A stretch of DNA of 64,000 bases from NCBI GenBank assembly GCA_022419385.1, contig JAJUBI010000003.1, positions 4,836,001 through 4,900,000 on the forward strand, written 5' to 3'. The stretch comes from Paraconiothyrium sp. Pb-2020 (Eukaryota; Ascomycota; Dothideomycetes; Pleosporales; Didymosphaeriaceae). The translations under genes and the position numbers were made by a program. Of the stretch, positions 44,270 to 54,848 are shown one piece after another. Every line of letters starts with the position of its first letter. Position 1 is the first letter of the stretch. The notes below the pieces were generated by a model. The model was not told the origin of the DNA, searched no databases, and saw only the letters and a program-made list of their open reading frames with translations.

Positions 44270-46940
44270 GTTACATCCACCTGTAGATGGGCCAAAAAAA
44301 ATTTACCCTACATTATACATGGCTACATCTGCTTGATTATTGAAGGACCGAGAACACGAGCGCGCAATAATGCTGTCAAAAGACTGATCCAAGCCGGTCG
44401 ACAAGGAAGTGTCTGCATGTCTCTGAAGGCACGACTTTGGCTGCTCACTGAGATGGGCGCTTCAGATGAAACATGCTGCCAAGTTGAACTAACGGATAAA
44501 GGCCATGGCAGTGCGCGATGCGTTCTTCGTCTTTACGATACAATCGCTCCACGTGGAAACGGCGTTGTGATACCTTTAGTGGTACGAATAAATTCTAGGG
44601 GAGGTAGAAGAGTTTACTTGTTAACGAAATAGTTGTCGGCGATGGAGAAGCTTCGCTGCTAAATGTTTCTTGGAGGTTTGTATCACTGCCTTCGGTTAGT
44701 TGACCTCAGCAAACGTCGGCACGCCTTGAACTGGTCTCAGTGCACGATCACAAGACCTATCCTGTTGCATTGTAATTGCGAGAACCTTTATTGATGTTCG
44801 ATCAGCGCCTGTGAGTTAAATATATCGACTATCGTTTAAGCTGTATGATTATACCGCGGGTACTCGCCAATATGGCATCCGCTTCTGTGTTACTTGGTCT
44901 CACGTCCACCATCCTAGTCAGCCTTGGTCTTGCGATCGCAGAAGTGGCGCTGCTCTCCTCATAGAGACCTTTCCTGTCGCTGCTAGTACCCATGGGTGCT
45001 CTAGTCGCCTACGTTTCACGCTTTCCTTCAATTTGATATTCCGTCGATCGCCTGCGTCGCCAAGAACGACCCGGTATCCTAAAATTTTGCCATGTCAGCA
45101 ATTATAACTTTGATTGCACCATCCGTCGAGCTGGAAGGAGGTAAATCCTTAGTTGTAGGTGTTCTGTTCATGGCAGCCGCTCATGTGGGCTATGAAACCC
45201 ATCGCCTGTTATGCCCTAGAAATTTTGAGTACCAAAGTCTGTCAGAGAAAGGCCACATCTCTTTGTGGATAAGATAGAGGAATTAGCGCCGTGTTGCGCA
45301 GTAAGCTGTGGATTGACCATCTGTACAGGATGTAGGCGCGTCGGTATAGATCCTTGTATTGCTTCCTTTCGCTTACTTCCCCAATAATAGGTTCCTTTTA
45401 CAGGAGGTGGGCGCATCGATTTGGATCCTTGTAGCGCTTCCTTTCGCTTAACAGGCGATTTTGATCGCAAGTTACCGATCTGTGCTAATAAGGTGCTTGC
45501 AATCAATTACCCTCAAAGGTAAAGCGCAGGATTTATGCTACATGGACTCAAACCGACGCGCCTACCTCCTGTAGAAACAAGACGGATACTACCCGTAGTC
45601 GAGGCATCCAATCAAGTACATCTAGGGACTCGGAGTATTGTTCTCTAGAGTACGTCGTCGCGTTACGTAATCCTACAGATTGTCTTCGGTACGGCGGTGT
45701 TCTTGTCACTATTATATATTGGGGTGGAGGACGCGAGTGTACTTTTGTCACGTATGCGACCTCGCTTCTCTAATTGAGATTCGTCATGTGTTTGGAATTG
45801 GAGGAAATGATGTTGGTAGCAGTGGATCAAGAAGGAAATTGTCACAATGATGGGAACGAAAACTCAAACCCTTAAAGTGGTGGGGCTCAAGAGTCATAGA
45901 ACCTCACTTTGGAATAAGCGTTGAAGAATGATATTCTACGCGAATATTCAATGAATTTCAAACCGACTTTTACTTCTACTGGCAATATAGTGGTACGTAT
46001 TGAACTTCAGCTGCGTCTATGCCTAAGGTGCAAGATACCTTACTTGTGCCCTCTACCAGAAATTGTTAGGACTCCGCTATGGGCGTAAAGAGCAACTACT
46101 ACGTATCTTGAAGAGTTCTTAGTCGTTGTTCTTGACGTCAAGTTCTAAAGTCTCTAGACCAGCATTCATTGTCTTTCATATATGGAGATCTTGGGTCGCG
46201 CCCTTAGTCGCTGTGCTATGCTTGCTTCAATCGGCGCTGAGAACTTAAAGCCCCTTGTTGGTATTGAGTCTTTCTAATCGATAAAGGCGCATGTTCAATG
46301 GTGTAATCTTTCATGGTAGGAGTGCGTTATGACGATGCTTGAAAGAGGCGAAGCTAGGCGAAGACAGTTGCACAGCGTGACCCCATATCCTGCATCGATG
46401 ATATGGAAACAGTGTATATACCGCATGCGCATGCTTGCAAGCGTGTTGCCTTCTTTTGCCTTTTTTGCCTTGTTATCGTCTCTTCAGCTCGCTGCTAGGA
46501 ACGGATGGGGCCAAATGATTTCATGGCCAATTAGATCAGAACTTCGGCGGACGGAAGGATTCCCGTACCGATCTGTCGGGACAAGGCTGACCTCTATCGA
46601 GCCTGCGTGTCTGCTGTGCTGCAGTGAAACCACCGGGCGATATTGTTCTCGCTGCAGGTTGGGCCACACTGACTTGAAGGTAGCAGATGTAACAATAGGC
46701 TGAACTGCTCGTCCAATCGTCAACAATACTTTAGCTAGCTGTCCTTGCCTAGTATGCGGGCAGTCATGATGCAACGTCATCACCTATGCAACTGCAGAAA
46801 CTCGTTGCGTTGGTATTAGGACGGGTTAAGTTTGTACTACAGGAAGAAAGCTTATTTACTACTTCAATACGCCCTGAACTTGGCACATAGCTTACCTTTG
46901 CTTTCTCTCTGTTTCAGTATTCAGCATCCCATCGGTAGTC
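44270..46940. other. 2.7-kb gene-poor region with dispersed repeat copies
   Basis: No intact gene is seen. Short frames at 44333-44632 and 45092-45277 lack motifs, although 44873-44965 and 45092-45277 contain hydrophobic runs that could be relics of membrane-protein exons. Three copies of a 52-bp repeat cluster at 45324-45573, listed separately. The composition is A+T richer than the left half of the window, which fits decayed mobile DNA. Confidence 0.4.
45324..45573. repeat. Three copies of a 52-bp repeat, two direct and one inverted
   Basis: Copy A spans 45324-45375 and copy B 45399-45450, both on the plus strand with a 75-bp period. They start TACAGGA, share a GGCGC core and ATCCTTGTA, and end CGCTTCCTTTCGCTTA-like. 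Copy C, on the minus strand at 45573-45522, starts TACAGGAGGTAGGCGCGTCG and is more diverged at its far end. Lengths match exactly without gaps, which argues for common origin rather than chance. No coding potential is evident. Confidence 0.7.
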
Positions 46941-47698
46941 ATGACCCTACTTTTGGCTTTCAGTTTCCTTGCGACCTACTACGTGGCTGGGGCACCAGAA
47001 GCTCAAACCACAGCCCGAGCCGAACTGCATAGGCGCCAGAGCCAGAGCGTGGACTCTGCGACCATTATCGGGTATAGCCATATGGGAGGTTTCTACAATC
47101 CCGATCCCAACTATTCGCCATGTGAGCTGTGTCCCTGCTGAAGCATTACTGTCCTTGCTGAAAAGTGCGGTTACAGGGTCGCTGGTAGCTTGCGAAGACC
47201 AGAAAGAATATCAGACCAGCGGCAACTATGCACGATGCGGTTACGCACAGTCTTCTTCCGATACTCAGTACGCTACTGCATGCTCTGATGATACAGTCTT
47301 GTACGCTGGATCACAAACAGAGGCGTGTAATGTCCCATCTTCCATTTGCGATACTGCATATATTGTGCCTTATCAGGATGGCGGCCAGAGTTCAACTATG
47401 GTAGCTTGCTGGTCTACCACCTTGGTCTTCAATTCCGTTGATCTGGTGAGGAGCACTGTCAACGGTGAGTCTATGGGTAATATTACATTATTTATATGTA
47501 TGCGACTGACTGGGCACAGCACCTGTTACCGGAAGCGCTTCAACCACAGGTAGCCCAACGGATTCATCTGAGTCTACTAGCCAACCTTCGCTTACTTCAG
47601 GCCCCACAACGCAGTCAACTGGGGCTGCTCCATTAGGTGTCCCGTATCCTAGCACATGGTTTGCTGGTTTGGTCGCAGGCCTGCTCGCTCTGCTTTGA
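46941..47698 (+). CDS. Secreted, probably GPI-anchored small cysteine-containing protein
   Basis: Exons 46941-47121, 47177-47464 and 47520-47698 join to 215 residues. An N-terminal signal peptide (MTLLLAFSFLATYYVAGAPE) precedes a Cys-containing ectodomain (ACEDQKEYQTSGNYARCGYA, TACSDDTVLYAGSQTEACN, SSICDTAYIV, MVACWSTTLV). A Ser/Thr/Gly-rich stalk (GSASTTGSPTDSSESTSQPS) suitable for O-glycosylation follows, then a short hydrophobic tail (TWFAGLVAGLLALL) without a basic cytoplasmic end, which is the layout of a GPI-anchor signal. A cell-wall or cell-surface location is therefore likely. No enzyme motif is present. Introns of 55 nt each use GTGAGC and GTGAGT donors; without splicing both flanking frames hit stops. 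The family is not recognised, and sequences of this type diverge quickly between fungi. Confidence 0.78.
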
Positions 47699-47963
47699 AT
47701 CTAAGTAATTGAGCCTCGAATGCAACTATCTCATCTCGTTGTTCATGGAATCCATGCTAGTAGCTTCAATTTATCTGGTTTGAGAGATTGTAGGGTGAGG
47801 CTGAGGACATAGGGGGAGCCTGAAGAAAAGACTCTTTGGGGGAGCTGGGAGCAGATTGGGTTTTCATATATTGTGGCGATGTCATGCGGACCTTAGGGTG
47901 GACGTTGCCTTTCATGTGGTAGAGACTGGCTCACGGAATAGCATTAACATTCTTGTCTCTTTT

Positions 47964-49106
47964 TTATCGATCTAATGAAACGGGCGTTCCTAACACCGAG
48001 TCTACGTGTTGCTGGCGCTTAGGTTGTGTGTCATCCTGGAAGTTGATGAAGTACGGCTCGTCATCCATCCATATATGTGGCAAAGGCTCCCTACCCCGGA
48101 CTCTACTTAACTCCCCTGCATCCACCTTTGCAAAACGCTTAAGCGGCTCGGTGAATCGATCATCACTTGGACGATGGAAGCCATCCTTGAAGAATTCGTC
48201 TCGGAGCCTGATGACAGCATTTCCTCGTATCTTCGCATCCTCCGGCCCTTGCTCCCACCACATTCTGAGCATTTTATTTCTTGCAATATGCGGCGATCTC
48301 GAGTTTTCGGGAGACCACTGCTGGTAGAAAAGCCATGGTCCTTCGTGGAGAATGACCCAATTCGCCCATGAGTTACCCTCTTCTAGAACTCTGTTTTGTG
48401 GATCTGAATGCCAGGCGTTCACAAACCAGTCAAAGTCGTCTGGGCCATCGTACATCCTCTCCGTACCGCTTATTACCTTGTCGTGCTTGGTTCTGAAAGC
48501 GGAGTGAACAAGGAACATGGCTATCTCAAAGTAACCAAGGTCTCCGAGAGTCTTCCGTTGCAAGTACTCGATTCGTCGTTGCACAATGAGGTTTTCGCGG
48601 TGTTCTGTCGCATTCTTTGCCATTTGGGTCACCGGGCTGGTGAGGAGTTTCAGGATGTTCTTTCCAAACGACTTTGAGAAAACAACCTCATCAGGGAGTG
48701 CGTATATGTCTTTGGAAATGTTGGACAAACTCTTCCAGATCTCGATACCCTTCACTAGCCCTTCTCTCAAGCCATCTCCAATGTCACTCTCTGCGGGGAT
48801 GCAGCGTACCCTACCAGAATAGTGTGTGGCCAGAACAAATCTGTCCAACATAACCGCTGCCAGATACTTAGGCACCAATGACTTCAGCCAGGCAAAGTCG
48901 AGGGGCTCTTCAGGTGCAACTCGTAGCATGCGCTTCGCTTGCGAAAAGACATTTGAAGCGATGGACGGGGCGATGGCGTTGATGTGAGAATCGATGAGCT
49001 CCGAGATCTGACGACTAGCGAACCGGAGCGAAAACAAATCAATGAGCGTAACATGCTGGAAGATGAGGATTTGCAGCTCAGTCGGGAAAGGGAGGCTGTT
49101 CGGCAT
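47964..49106 (-). CDS. F-box-like domain protein
   Basis: A single exon encodes 380 residues. The N-terminus has an F-box-like motif (LPFPTELQILIFQHVTLIDL followed by FSLRFASRQISELID) with the Leu-Pro start and amphipathic helices that bind Skp1 in this family. The rest is mainly helical with conserved-looking aromatic clusters (WANWVILHEGPWLFYQQWSP, FDWFVNAWHSDP). No kelch, WD40 or leucine-rich repeats are apparent. It may be a substrate receptor of an SCF ubiquitin ligase, but this is inferred only from the N-terminus. It ends convergently 265 bp from the GPI-type protein and is one of several F-box-like genes in the window. Confidence 0.8.
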   Translation of the reverse strand: MPNSLPFPTELQILIFQHVTLIDLFSLRFASRQISELIDSHINAIAPSIASNVFSQAKRMLRVAPEEPLDFAWLKSLVPKYLAAVMLDRFVLATHYSGRVRCIPAESDIGDGLREGLVKGIEIWKSLSNISKDIYALPDEVVFSKSFGKNILKLLTSPVTQMAKNATEHRENLIVQRRIEYLQRKTLGDLGYFEIAMFLVHSAFRTKHDKVISGTERMYDGPDDFDWFVNAWHSDPQNRVLEEGNSWANWVILHEGPWLFYQQWSPENSRSPHIARNKMLRMWWEQGPEDAKIRGNAVIRLRDEFFKDGFHRPSDDRFTEPLKRFAKVDAGELSRVRGREPLPHIWMDDEPYFINFQDDTQPKRQQHVDSVLGTPVSLDR

Positions 49107-49870
49107 AATGATCAGAGAGAATATGTTCTGAAACTTGGTGGAAAATCTTGTGTACTCGAAATCGATGTGAACAGAAAGGCTGAATCAAGAGGGTCAGAAC
49201 ACCTCAAGAACTGGGCAGTATCCGCCAAAGCTAGAGGAGGTAGAGGAAGGTGAGGCAGGTCCTTTCCGGGCACATTGTATCAGGCGCTGTTAGGCAACTT
49301 TCGTGGGGGATAGCTCGATGTGATTGGTGAGAGGAAGGTTGCCTAGATATGCCAAGAGCTTGCTAACCACATCCGGATGACGTCAGTACAAGTTGACGCA
49401 ATGTAACGAACTTCACTCCAATTCAACAGCTCTGATATACTCGATGCTACAAGCGTTTGCGCCTTGGCGCATTTATTGAGCGTATTCATGGTAGTATCTT
49501 TGTTACAACACTAGTCTTCGAAACAAACCGCAACAATGATCTCAACATTCGGCACCCTTGGCCTCACCTCCCTTCCTAATTCCGCATTTGTGGGGTCTAC
49601 TAACTACCACCATGGCCCCTCCCCGCCAGGTCCTACCCAGCATTTCTCTCCTCCCAAGGCACATGGGTGGGAGGGTGTTGTTTCGCATAGACAGTGACTA
49701 TATTAGTGTCTCGTTGTTCTCGCTGCCTCATACTGCGTCTTTCTCCCCTCTGGGTGTTTCTTATAGCTGACTTCCATATCAAAGGACCATCTCGAGATCC
49801 AAAACGAAAGATGACCCAGCGTTTTATCGAACCAGTGCATTTGAAACACCAAAGTCCTGCGCAACTACCC
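49107..49870. other. 0.8-kb intergenic region
   Basis: This holds the promoter of the F-box-like gene (49107 to about 49500) and the 3' flank of the DUF6536-type pseudogene. Two frames near 49558-49933 have Pro/Ser/Leu-rich content with no motif. No repeat or RNA gene was noticed. Confidence 0.4.
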
Positions 49871-52509
49871 CTACTTCATCCCCGCATACAAAAATCCCAC
49901 AGTCGGCCTCCCAACCTCCCCATCGCTAAATGAGCAATGCCCAGCCTCATCCCTCGACCCCTCCTTCGTAACCCCCCATTTCAACGGCCTTACCACAACG
50001 CCCCCCTCTTCCCCACTCTTATCCCGCCCACCACTAGCATCCATGGCATGACACGCAGCACTAATAATAGCGCTATTCGTCCCCCCCATCGGCATCCCCT
50101 CAGCCGGATACCTCCCTACCACCCAACAACCACACACGCCACTATCAACACAAGTCCACACACAAGCGTGCCAATCAGCGCATACAGCGAATACCCCAGC
50201 ACGCTCGCCTGTGAATAAGGCGGCTTATCCGGGTCCAACGCATCGTAGCTGGAGACGCGGCTTACGAAGATGGTCTGGGAGATGAAGAAGTGGAAAAGCG
50301 CACTCAACGCCATCAGCGGGAGGCTCCAGATATAGGGGAGGGAGAGGAAGTAGGTTGAGCGTTGACCGGGTTTGGGGGCGCTGACGCGGAGGGCGGCGCG
50401 CTTGGTGCTGTATTGGGCCCATTCGCGGTTGGTGAGCATGATGGTGAAGAGGGCGTTGTAGGTGAAGTAGAAGACGGAGGCTATGAGTTGGGGTGTGTTG
50501 GCTACGAGGGCGTAGGAGATGATATTGTTTGTGTGCCGGAGGGAGGGGAGATCGAGGAGGAAGTCTAGGGTTTCGTGTGTTAGTGATGGAGGTGCGGGCT
50601 GGGGATGGAGTTATAGAAGCATGGTCAGGTAGGGTAGGTACGAATTTATACGACTGTTTTGTTGGGAATGGAACATTGAGGACGTACTGGGATTGAGCTT
50701 GCCGAATTTATTCAGGTAGCAGCGGTGTTTGAGTATGATGTAGTTTTCACAGTGTTCTTCTGAGTGGCCCTTGGCTATCCAAATAGCTACAGCAGTGCTG
50801 ACGATGAATCTTGAACTAACGTTAGCGCACTCCTCTTCGTGGTATCTCGTCATAGCGGTGAAGAAGGATGTCTCACAGCATTATAGGAACACTCCAACGT
50901 TTTACACTTGCGGCCCGGAACCAAGCCTCCTTTGAAGGGATGTGAAAGGTCCGGCCGCGGCGACTATCCAGTGGTGTCTTCCAAGCCTTGACTATATCGT
51001 GTCGCGTTTCGAGGCAAAGGTTCGTGGTGGTGGCATCCGGAGTCTCGATGAAAGTTTGGATACCGTCGCCGATCGTGGCAATGGGGTCCTCCTCGGTGAA
51101 CTTCCACAGTATCACAAACATGGTGACTATTTTTACTATGCCACATGCAATGACGATGCCGATGATTGCCAGGCTGAACTGTACGCCGCAACGTCCAGGT
51201 ACTTCTTGGCTTATGCAGTCTGCGAAACATCAAGCATTGCAAATACAGCTTGAATTGGTACCACTCACAATCTAGAGGGAAAGCTGTTGGGGAGGGGTCA
51301 GTATCACTATCGACAGGTATCGAGCCTCCTCCGTTAGTAGGCCGGGTCCAAGAGTAGACCGGTGTACCTGTATTGATATAGCGCCTATTTTCCTTCCGCC
51401 ACGACTCTGCTGGTACACCAAATGCGTAGCCTCTCGTCATATAGGGCGCCTCGTATTCATCCCTACATTGGTCGGCTGTCAGGTTTTTCCATAATGACTG
51501 GTCTTTGTATTTGCCGTCCGAATTCAAACTCTTAAGTTCCGGAAAGTCTTCAGCTTTTTGAGTCCAGGCCGACTCGGTGCTAGTGAATATTGAAGGATCT
51601 ACGACGAGGTAGGCGATCTCATCATAGGTCGCTTGATCCTTGATGAGGACGGAGTTATAACTGACTCTGTATGAGTATATTTGTAGTAGAACGTCGGAGG
51701 CATTCTTACAAAAGATGCAGCGGCAGGCTGCTCAGGGCCAGCATAACCCATAGCACTACGCGTATCGGATTGATCTAGGGGAGATTTCTTACACTTGGCT
51801 TCCCGATGTCGAGCCACCTCCTCTTCGCATGAGCAGCATCGATCTCACTTCTTGTCGGTGCCACCAATCGTTGCATGCAATAGTTGGACGCGGCTAGTAG
51901 AATAGTACTGAAAACGTTGACGAGGAATTGCAGTCCTTCGAAGGTGCGCCCATAGACTTCACAGTCCCCACGATAGATGGTCGTGAAGCCAGATTCCGGG
52001 TGAGGAGCGGCACCCGCGATGATTGCGAATATAACGTTGAGAAGCAGCACGAACGCGGTGGCATAGGTCCACAATTGGACGCCACCACGCCAGCCTGGAA
52101 AACGGCGTTTGAACCAAGACTGTATCCTGATCCACCACCTAAAATGGCGTTGGAACCAGGACTTCACCCTGCTCCACCTCGACTTCTTTGCTCGTGAAGA
52201 TTCATCGACAGCCTCATCGACAGCTTCCACGTCGTTTGCGTTTTGAGGGAGTGGTTGATGTTCCACATTCGTGTCTCCTGGCGTCTCGGCTACCGGCGGT
52301 GAACTAGAAACGCTTACTGGACGAGGTTCGTTGGGATTGCTTGCTTCGGCCGGCTCCATTTCGTTATCGTCTACATGCGCATTTTCGGGAAGCGCTTGAT
52401 GTTCGACATTGGAGTGCCCTGAAGAGGTCTCGGCTGCGGTCTGCACACCTGAGATCGCGTTTTAGCAATAACTTCATCGTGAGGAATTGCGCACGTGCTG
52501 CATACTCAT
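49871..52509 (-). pseudogene. Broken multi-pass membrane protein of the fungal DUF6536 type
   Basis: Six exon blocks are recognisable: 52509-52506, 52448-51710, 51660-51269, 51219-50877, 50815-50688 and 50564-49871. Together they cover a family of fungal plasma-membrane-like proteins of about 700 residues. The family features include the N-terminal helix LWTYATAFVLLLNVIFAIIA, then IYRGDCEVYGRT, SNYCMQRLVAPTRSEIDAAH, the mid-region SLPLHLFYNSV (over a splice), later FYFTYNALFTIMLTNREWAQ, STYFLSLPYIWSLPLMALSA and the tail GHCSFSDGEVG. Two lesions interrupt it. First, codon 51777-51775 is TAG in the stretch RNLP-stop-INPIRVVLW, where relatives have a sense codon and the frame continues perfectly on both sides. 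Second, near 50110-50121 two extra bases shift the frame within GW-RRYP and create TAG. Other splice sites remain intact, so decay is recent or the lesions are sequence errors. Function of the family is not known to me. Confidence 0.8.
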
Positions 52510-53333
52510 GGCGGAAGGCGGCCGTGATTATTTCGAGTCTCTCATCTTTCATCCGCATTGTATGCGGAATGGCACTCTTAACAGAACTTGCCCAATCATT
52601 TGCCTTGTCCTGAACGGTGTGCGCAATATCGTCAATTTGGGGGCCGTTCTATGCCGGCGGGTTACTCAAGTAGATTATCCCCCGCATTTGTGTGAGCACC
52701 CTGGCTCCATCACAGTTAGTGGGTGGTTGTCAGCATTTCCCTAATCCGGAGTACATCTTTTTCTGGATAAACGACCGTTATTGACAAGCTTCGCCGCCGA
52801 GGCAACCTGCAAGGCTTGATACCATTTGGCTTTCCATACGTGGAGTGGATGGAACTATCGGACAACATTACTGCCCCGACTTAATCGACGGGCGTTTGGT
52901 CGCGTCTGAGTGGTGTGCCGCTTTATCGACATGTGAGACCGTTTCCAAAAGCAGTGGCTACTTCAGCGACACTTTCACCTGTTACCACAATTCCAACCGT
53001 GACCCCGGCCACACTGCAAAGGCGAGAAGCAAGCCACAGAACATAACAAAGAGCCGTTTACAGATTTATATAGTCCTAGCTAGCCATTTCATTACTATTA
53101 GGTAGTTGCAGTAGCAACTTTACTCCAAACTTTGTCCCCATTCAATGCAGTGATGACTCTTTTGCTAAGACGCTTCGTGGCGCTGTTCCCAGATGGCGGG
53201 TTCCCGCCCATGGTGCCGCATCATTAGCGCGCACGTATGGCTCATCAATATCTCGACCTTCTACATATATATGATAACTTTGCTACTTTGTAATTCATTT
53301 GCACCTTCGCGCGAGCGCACCTATCGTACAATT
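52510..53333. promoter_or_regulatory. Divergent 0.8-kb region between the pseudogene and the first paralog
   Basis: Both neighbours are transcribed outward from here. No gene is supportable: the 86-codon frame at 52845-53105 has no motif. The last 80 bases contain TATATATGAT near 53264 and C/A-rich leader sequence before the start codon at 53334. I see no repeat. Confidence 0.4.
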
Positions 53334-54848
53334 ATGTTCCAATCATGTTCCCCACTTCTCGGCTTGCCCCGCGAAATACGGGATCAGATCTATCGATATA
53401 CGGCACAGGAGCCCGGTGGCTATGCGCACAACGCTACGTCCGGACAATTACGCACCTTCGAAGGCGCGCTTGTCGATTTCTCTCTGAGCTATACGTGCAA
53501 GCAAATCCATTCAAAAATGCGTGGCATGGCCTTGAAAACCAATTCGATTACGTTCACATCACAACAGGATCGATCATCAGATATGCAAGATTCGTCGATT
53601 ACGACACGGTTGACTGCTCTATTAGAAGCCTATTATGACGCACTTAAAACCATGTTATCTTGGGTCTCTGACTGCATCACCGCCAGCCATCTGGACACTT
53701 TACTCACTTTACACCCGTATAACAGTGATGTCCGCAAGCTCCAAGGGATGAACGAGGACGGAAGGCTAGAAATCCTGAGAACTTACGGCCTGACTGTTGG
53801 ATCATTAACATTAAGAAGTATCGCAACCATCCGTGCGTTACGCGATTTGTTGGAGCTTGTTTCTGAAGACGAACGATTTTACACATTGACAGCCAAAGAG
53901 TATGACCGGACGTCGAGAGGGTGTCAAATACCGCCTTATCACCTGGAATACTACCGAGAAATCCTGCCCCATAAAACCGAATACGATGATTCGGAACATA
54001 TTCCACGCTATGCGCCAAATTCTGAAAAACAGCTCCTTGCAGGAATTTTAGAACCTTGGTGGATCCTGGACGAAGTTGAGCTTGACCACCTTGAAAAACT
54101 CCTTCCCGATCCTTGGGCGGATCAAGTATTTCCTAACCTTGTGCAAAGATGGTATATTTCAGCTGCAGCTGGGCCCATTCAATTTCTTAAGCGACTTTCC
54201 AAAGACACTCGCGATTGCATCCGACACATCTTGATCATCGAGGACCATGATTGTGAGACATATCATCCGTCACACTCCCATGGTTTTATCCCATACTGTG
54301 TAGAAAATCCGCAGCTACAAGTGGAATCCGAAATCGATGTGTGGAACGTCCTCTTTTGGCATAGTAGGAAGCATCACCGCCAAGAGATGTCTCCATACAG
54401 AGTTCTCTTAGTAACAGGCCAATACCTACGAGAAGCACTACTTTTACCTCAGATGGGGATGCCAAAAGGACAATATACGCTGAAGCTTCGGGGCAGAACG
54501 CCAGAGATGACGCAGCAGGTATGGAAAAAGATCAAAAGAGAAGCCGAGGTAATCGCCGCTGCCCGACAACTTCACCAGTCGCATCCCGAACAACAGGAAC
54601 ATCCTCTGATTCGTTATTCCGCCAATTATCTTCCTCAAGTCATTCAGGATGTCATAGATGGCGATACACCAGTTCTCTTCGACCGCTGGCCCGGGTGTGC
54701 CTGGGACCTCGAGCAAGCTACGTTTGACCTGAAGCACACTATACCTTATGAGCATGAGTGGCGCAACGTAGTCGTTTTTTCGGAATTTGAGCAGAATAAT
54801 GAGGAATGGGAAGCAATGGAGAATGAGTACATGAGAAAGGTTGATTGA
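53334..54848 (+). CDS. F-box-like protein, tandem paralog 1
   Basis: One exon gives 504 residues from MFQSCSPLLGLPREIRD. The open frame extends 47 codons upstream, but this start aligns exactly with the paralog at 56011 (MSQHQSPLLRLPRELRD), so I chose it. LPREIRDQIYRYT is the short F-box-like start common in fungal 2EXR/F-box-like families. Shared blocks with the paralog include GGY then SGQLRTFEGA, TCKQ, LTAKEYDRT, SHGFIPYCVENPQL and EIDVWNVLF. The C-terminal 100 residues are rich in acidic and aromatic residues (FSEFEQNNEEWEAME). No enzymatic motif or membrane segment is visible. The two genes are in the same orientation, 1.16 kb apart, and probably arose by tandem duplication, although they have diverged a lot. 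Confidence 0.82.
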   Translation: MFQSCSPLLGLPREIRDQIYRYTAQEPGGYAHNATSGQLRTFEGALVDFSLSYTCKQIHSKMRGMALKTNSITFTSQQDRSSDMQDSSITTRLTALLEAYYDALKTMLSWVSDCITASHLDTLLTLHPYNSDVRKLQGMNEDGRLEILRTYGLTVGSLTLRSIATIRALRDLLELVSEDERFYTLTAKEYDRTSRGCQIPPYHLEYYREILPHKTEYDDSEHIPRYAPNSEKQLLAGILEPWWILDEVELDHLEKLLPDPWADQVFPNLVQRWYISAAAGPIQFLKRLSKDTRDCIRHILIIEDHDCETYHPSHSHGFIPYCVENPQLQVESEIDVWNVLFWHSRKHHRQEMSPYRVLLVTGQYLREALLLPQMGMPKGQYTLKLRGRTPEMTQQVWKKIKREAEVIAAARQLHQSHPEQQEHPLIRYSANYLPQVIQDVIDGDTPVLFDRWPGCAWDLEQATFDLKHTIPYEHEWRNVVVFSEFEQNNEEWEAMENEYMRKVD

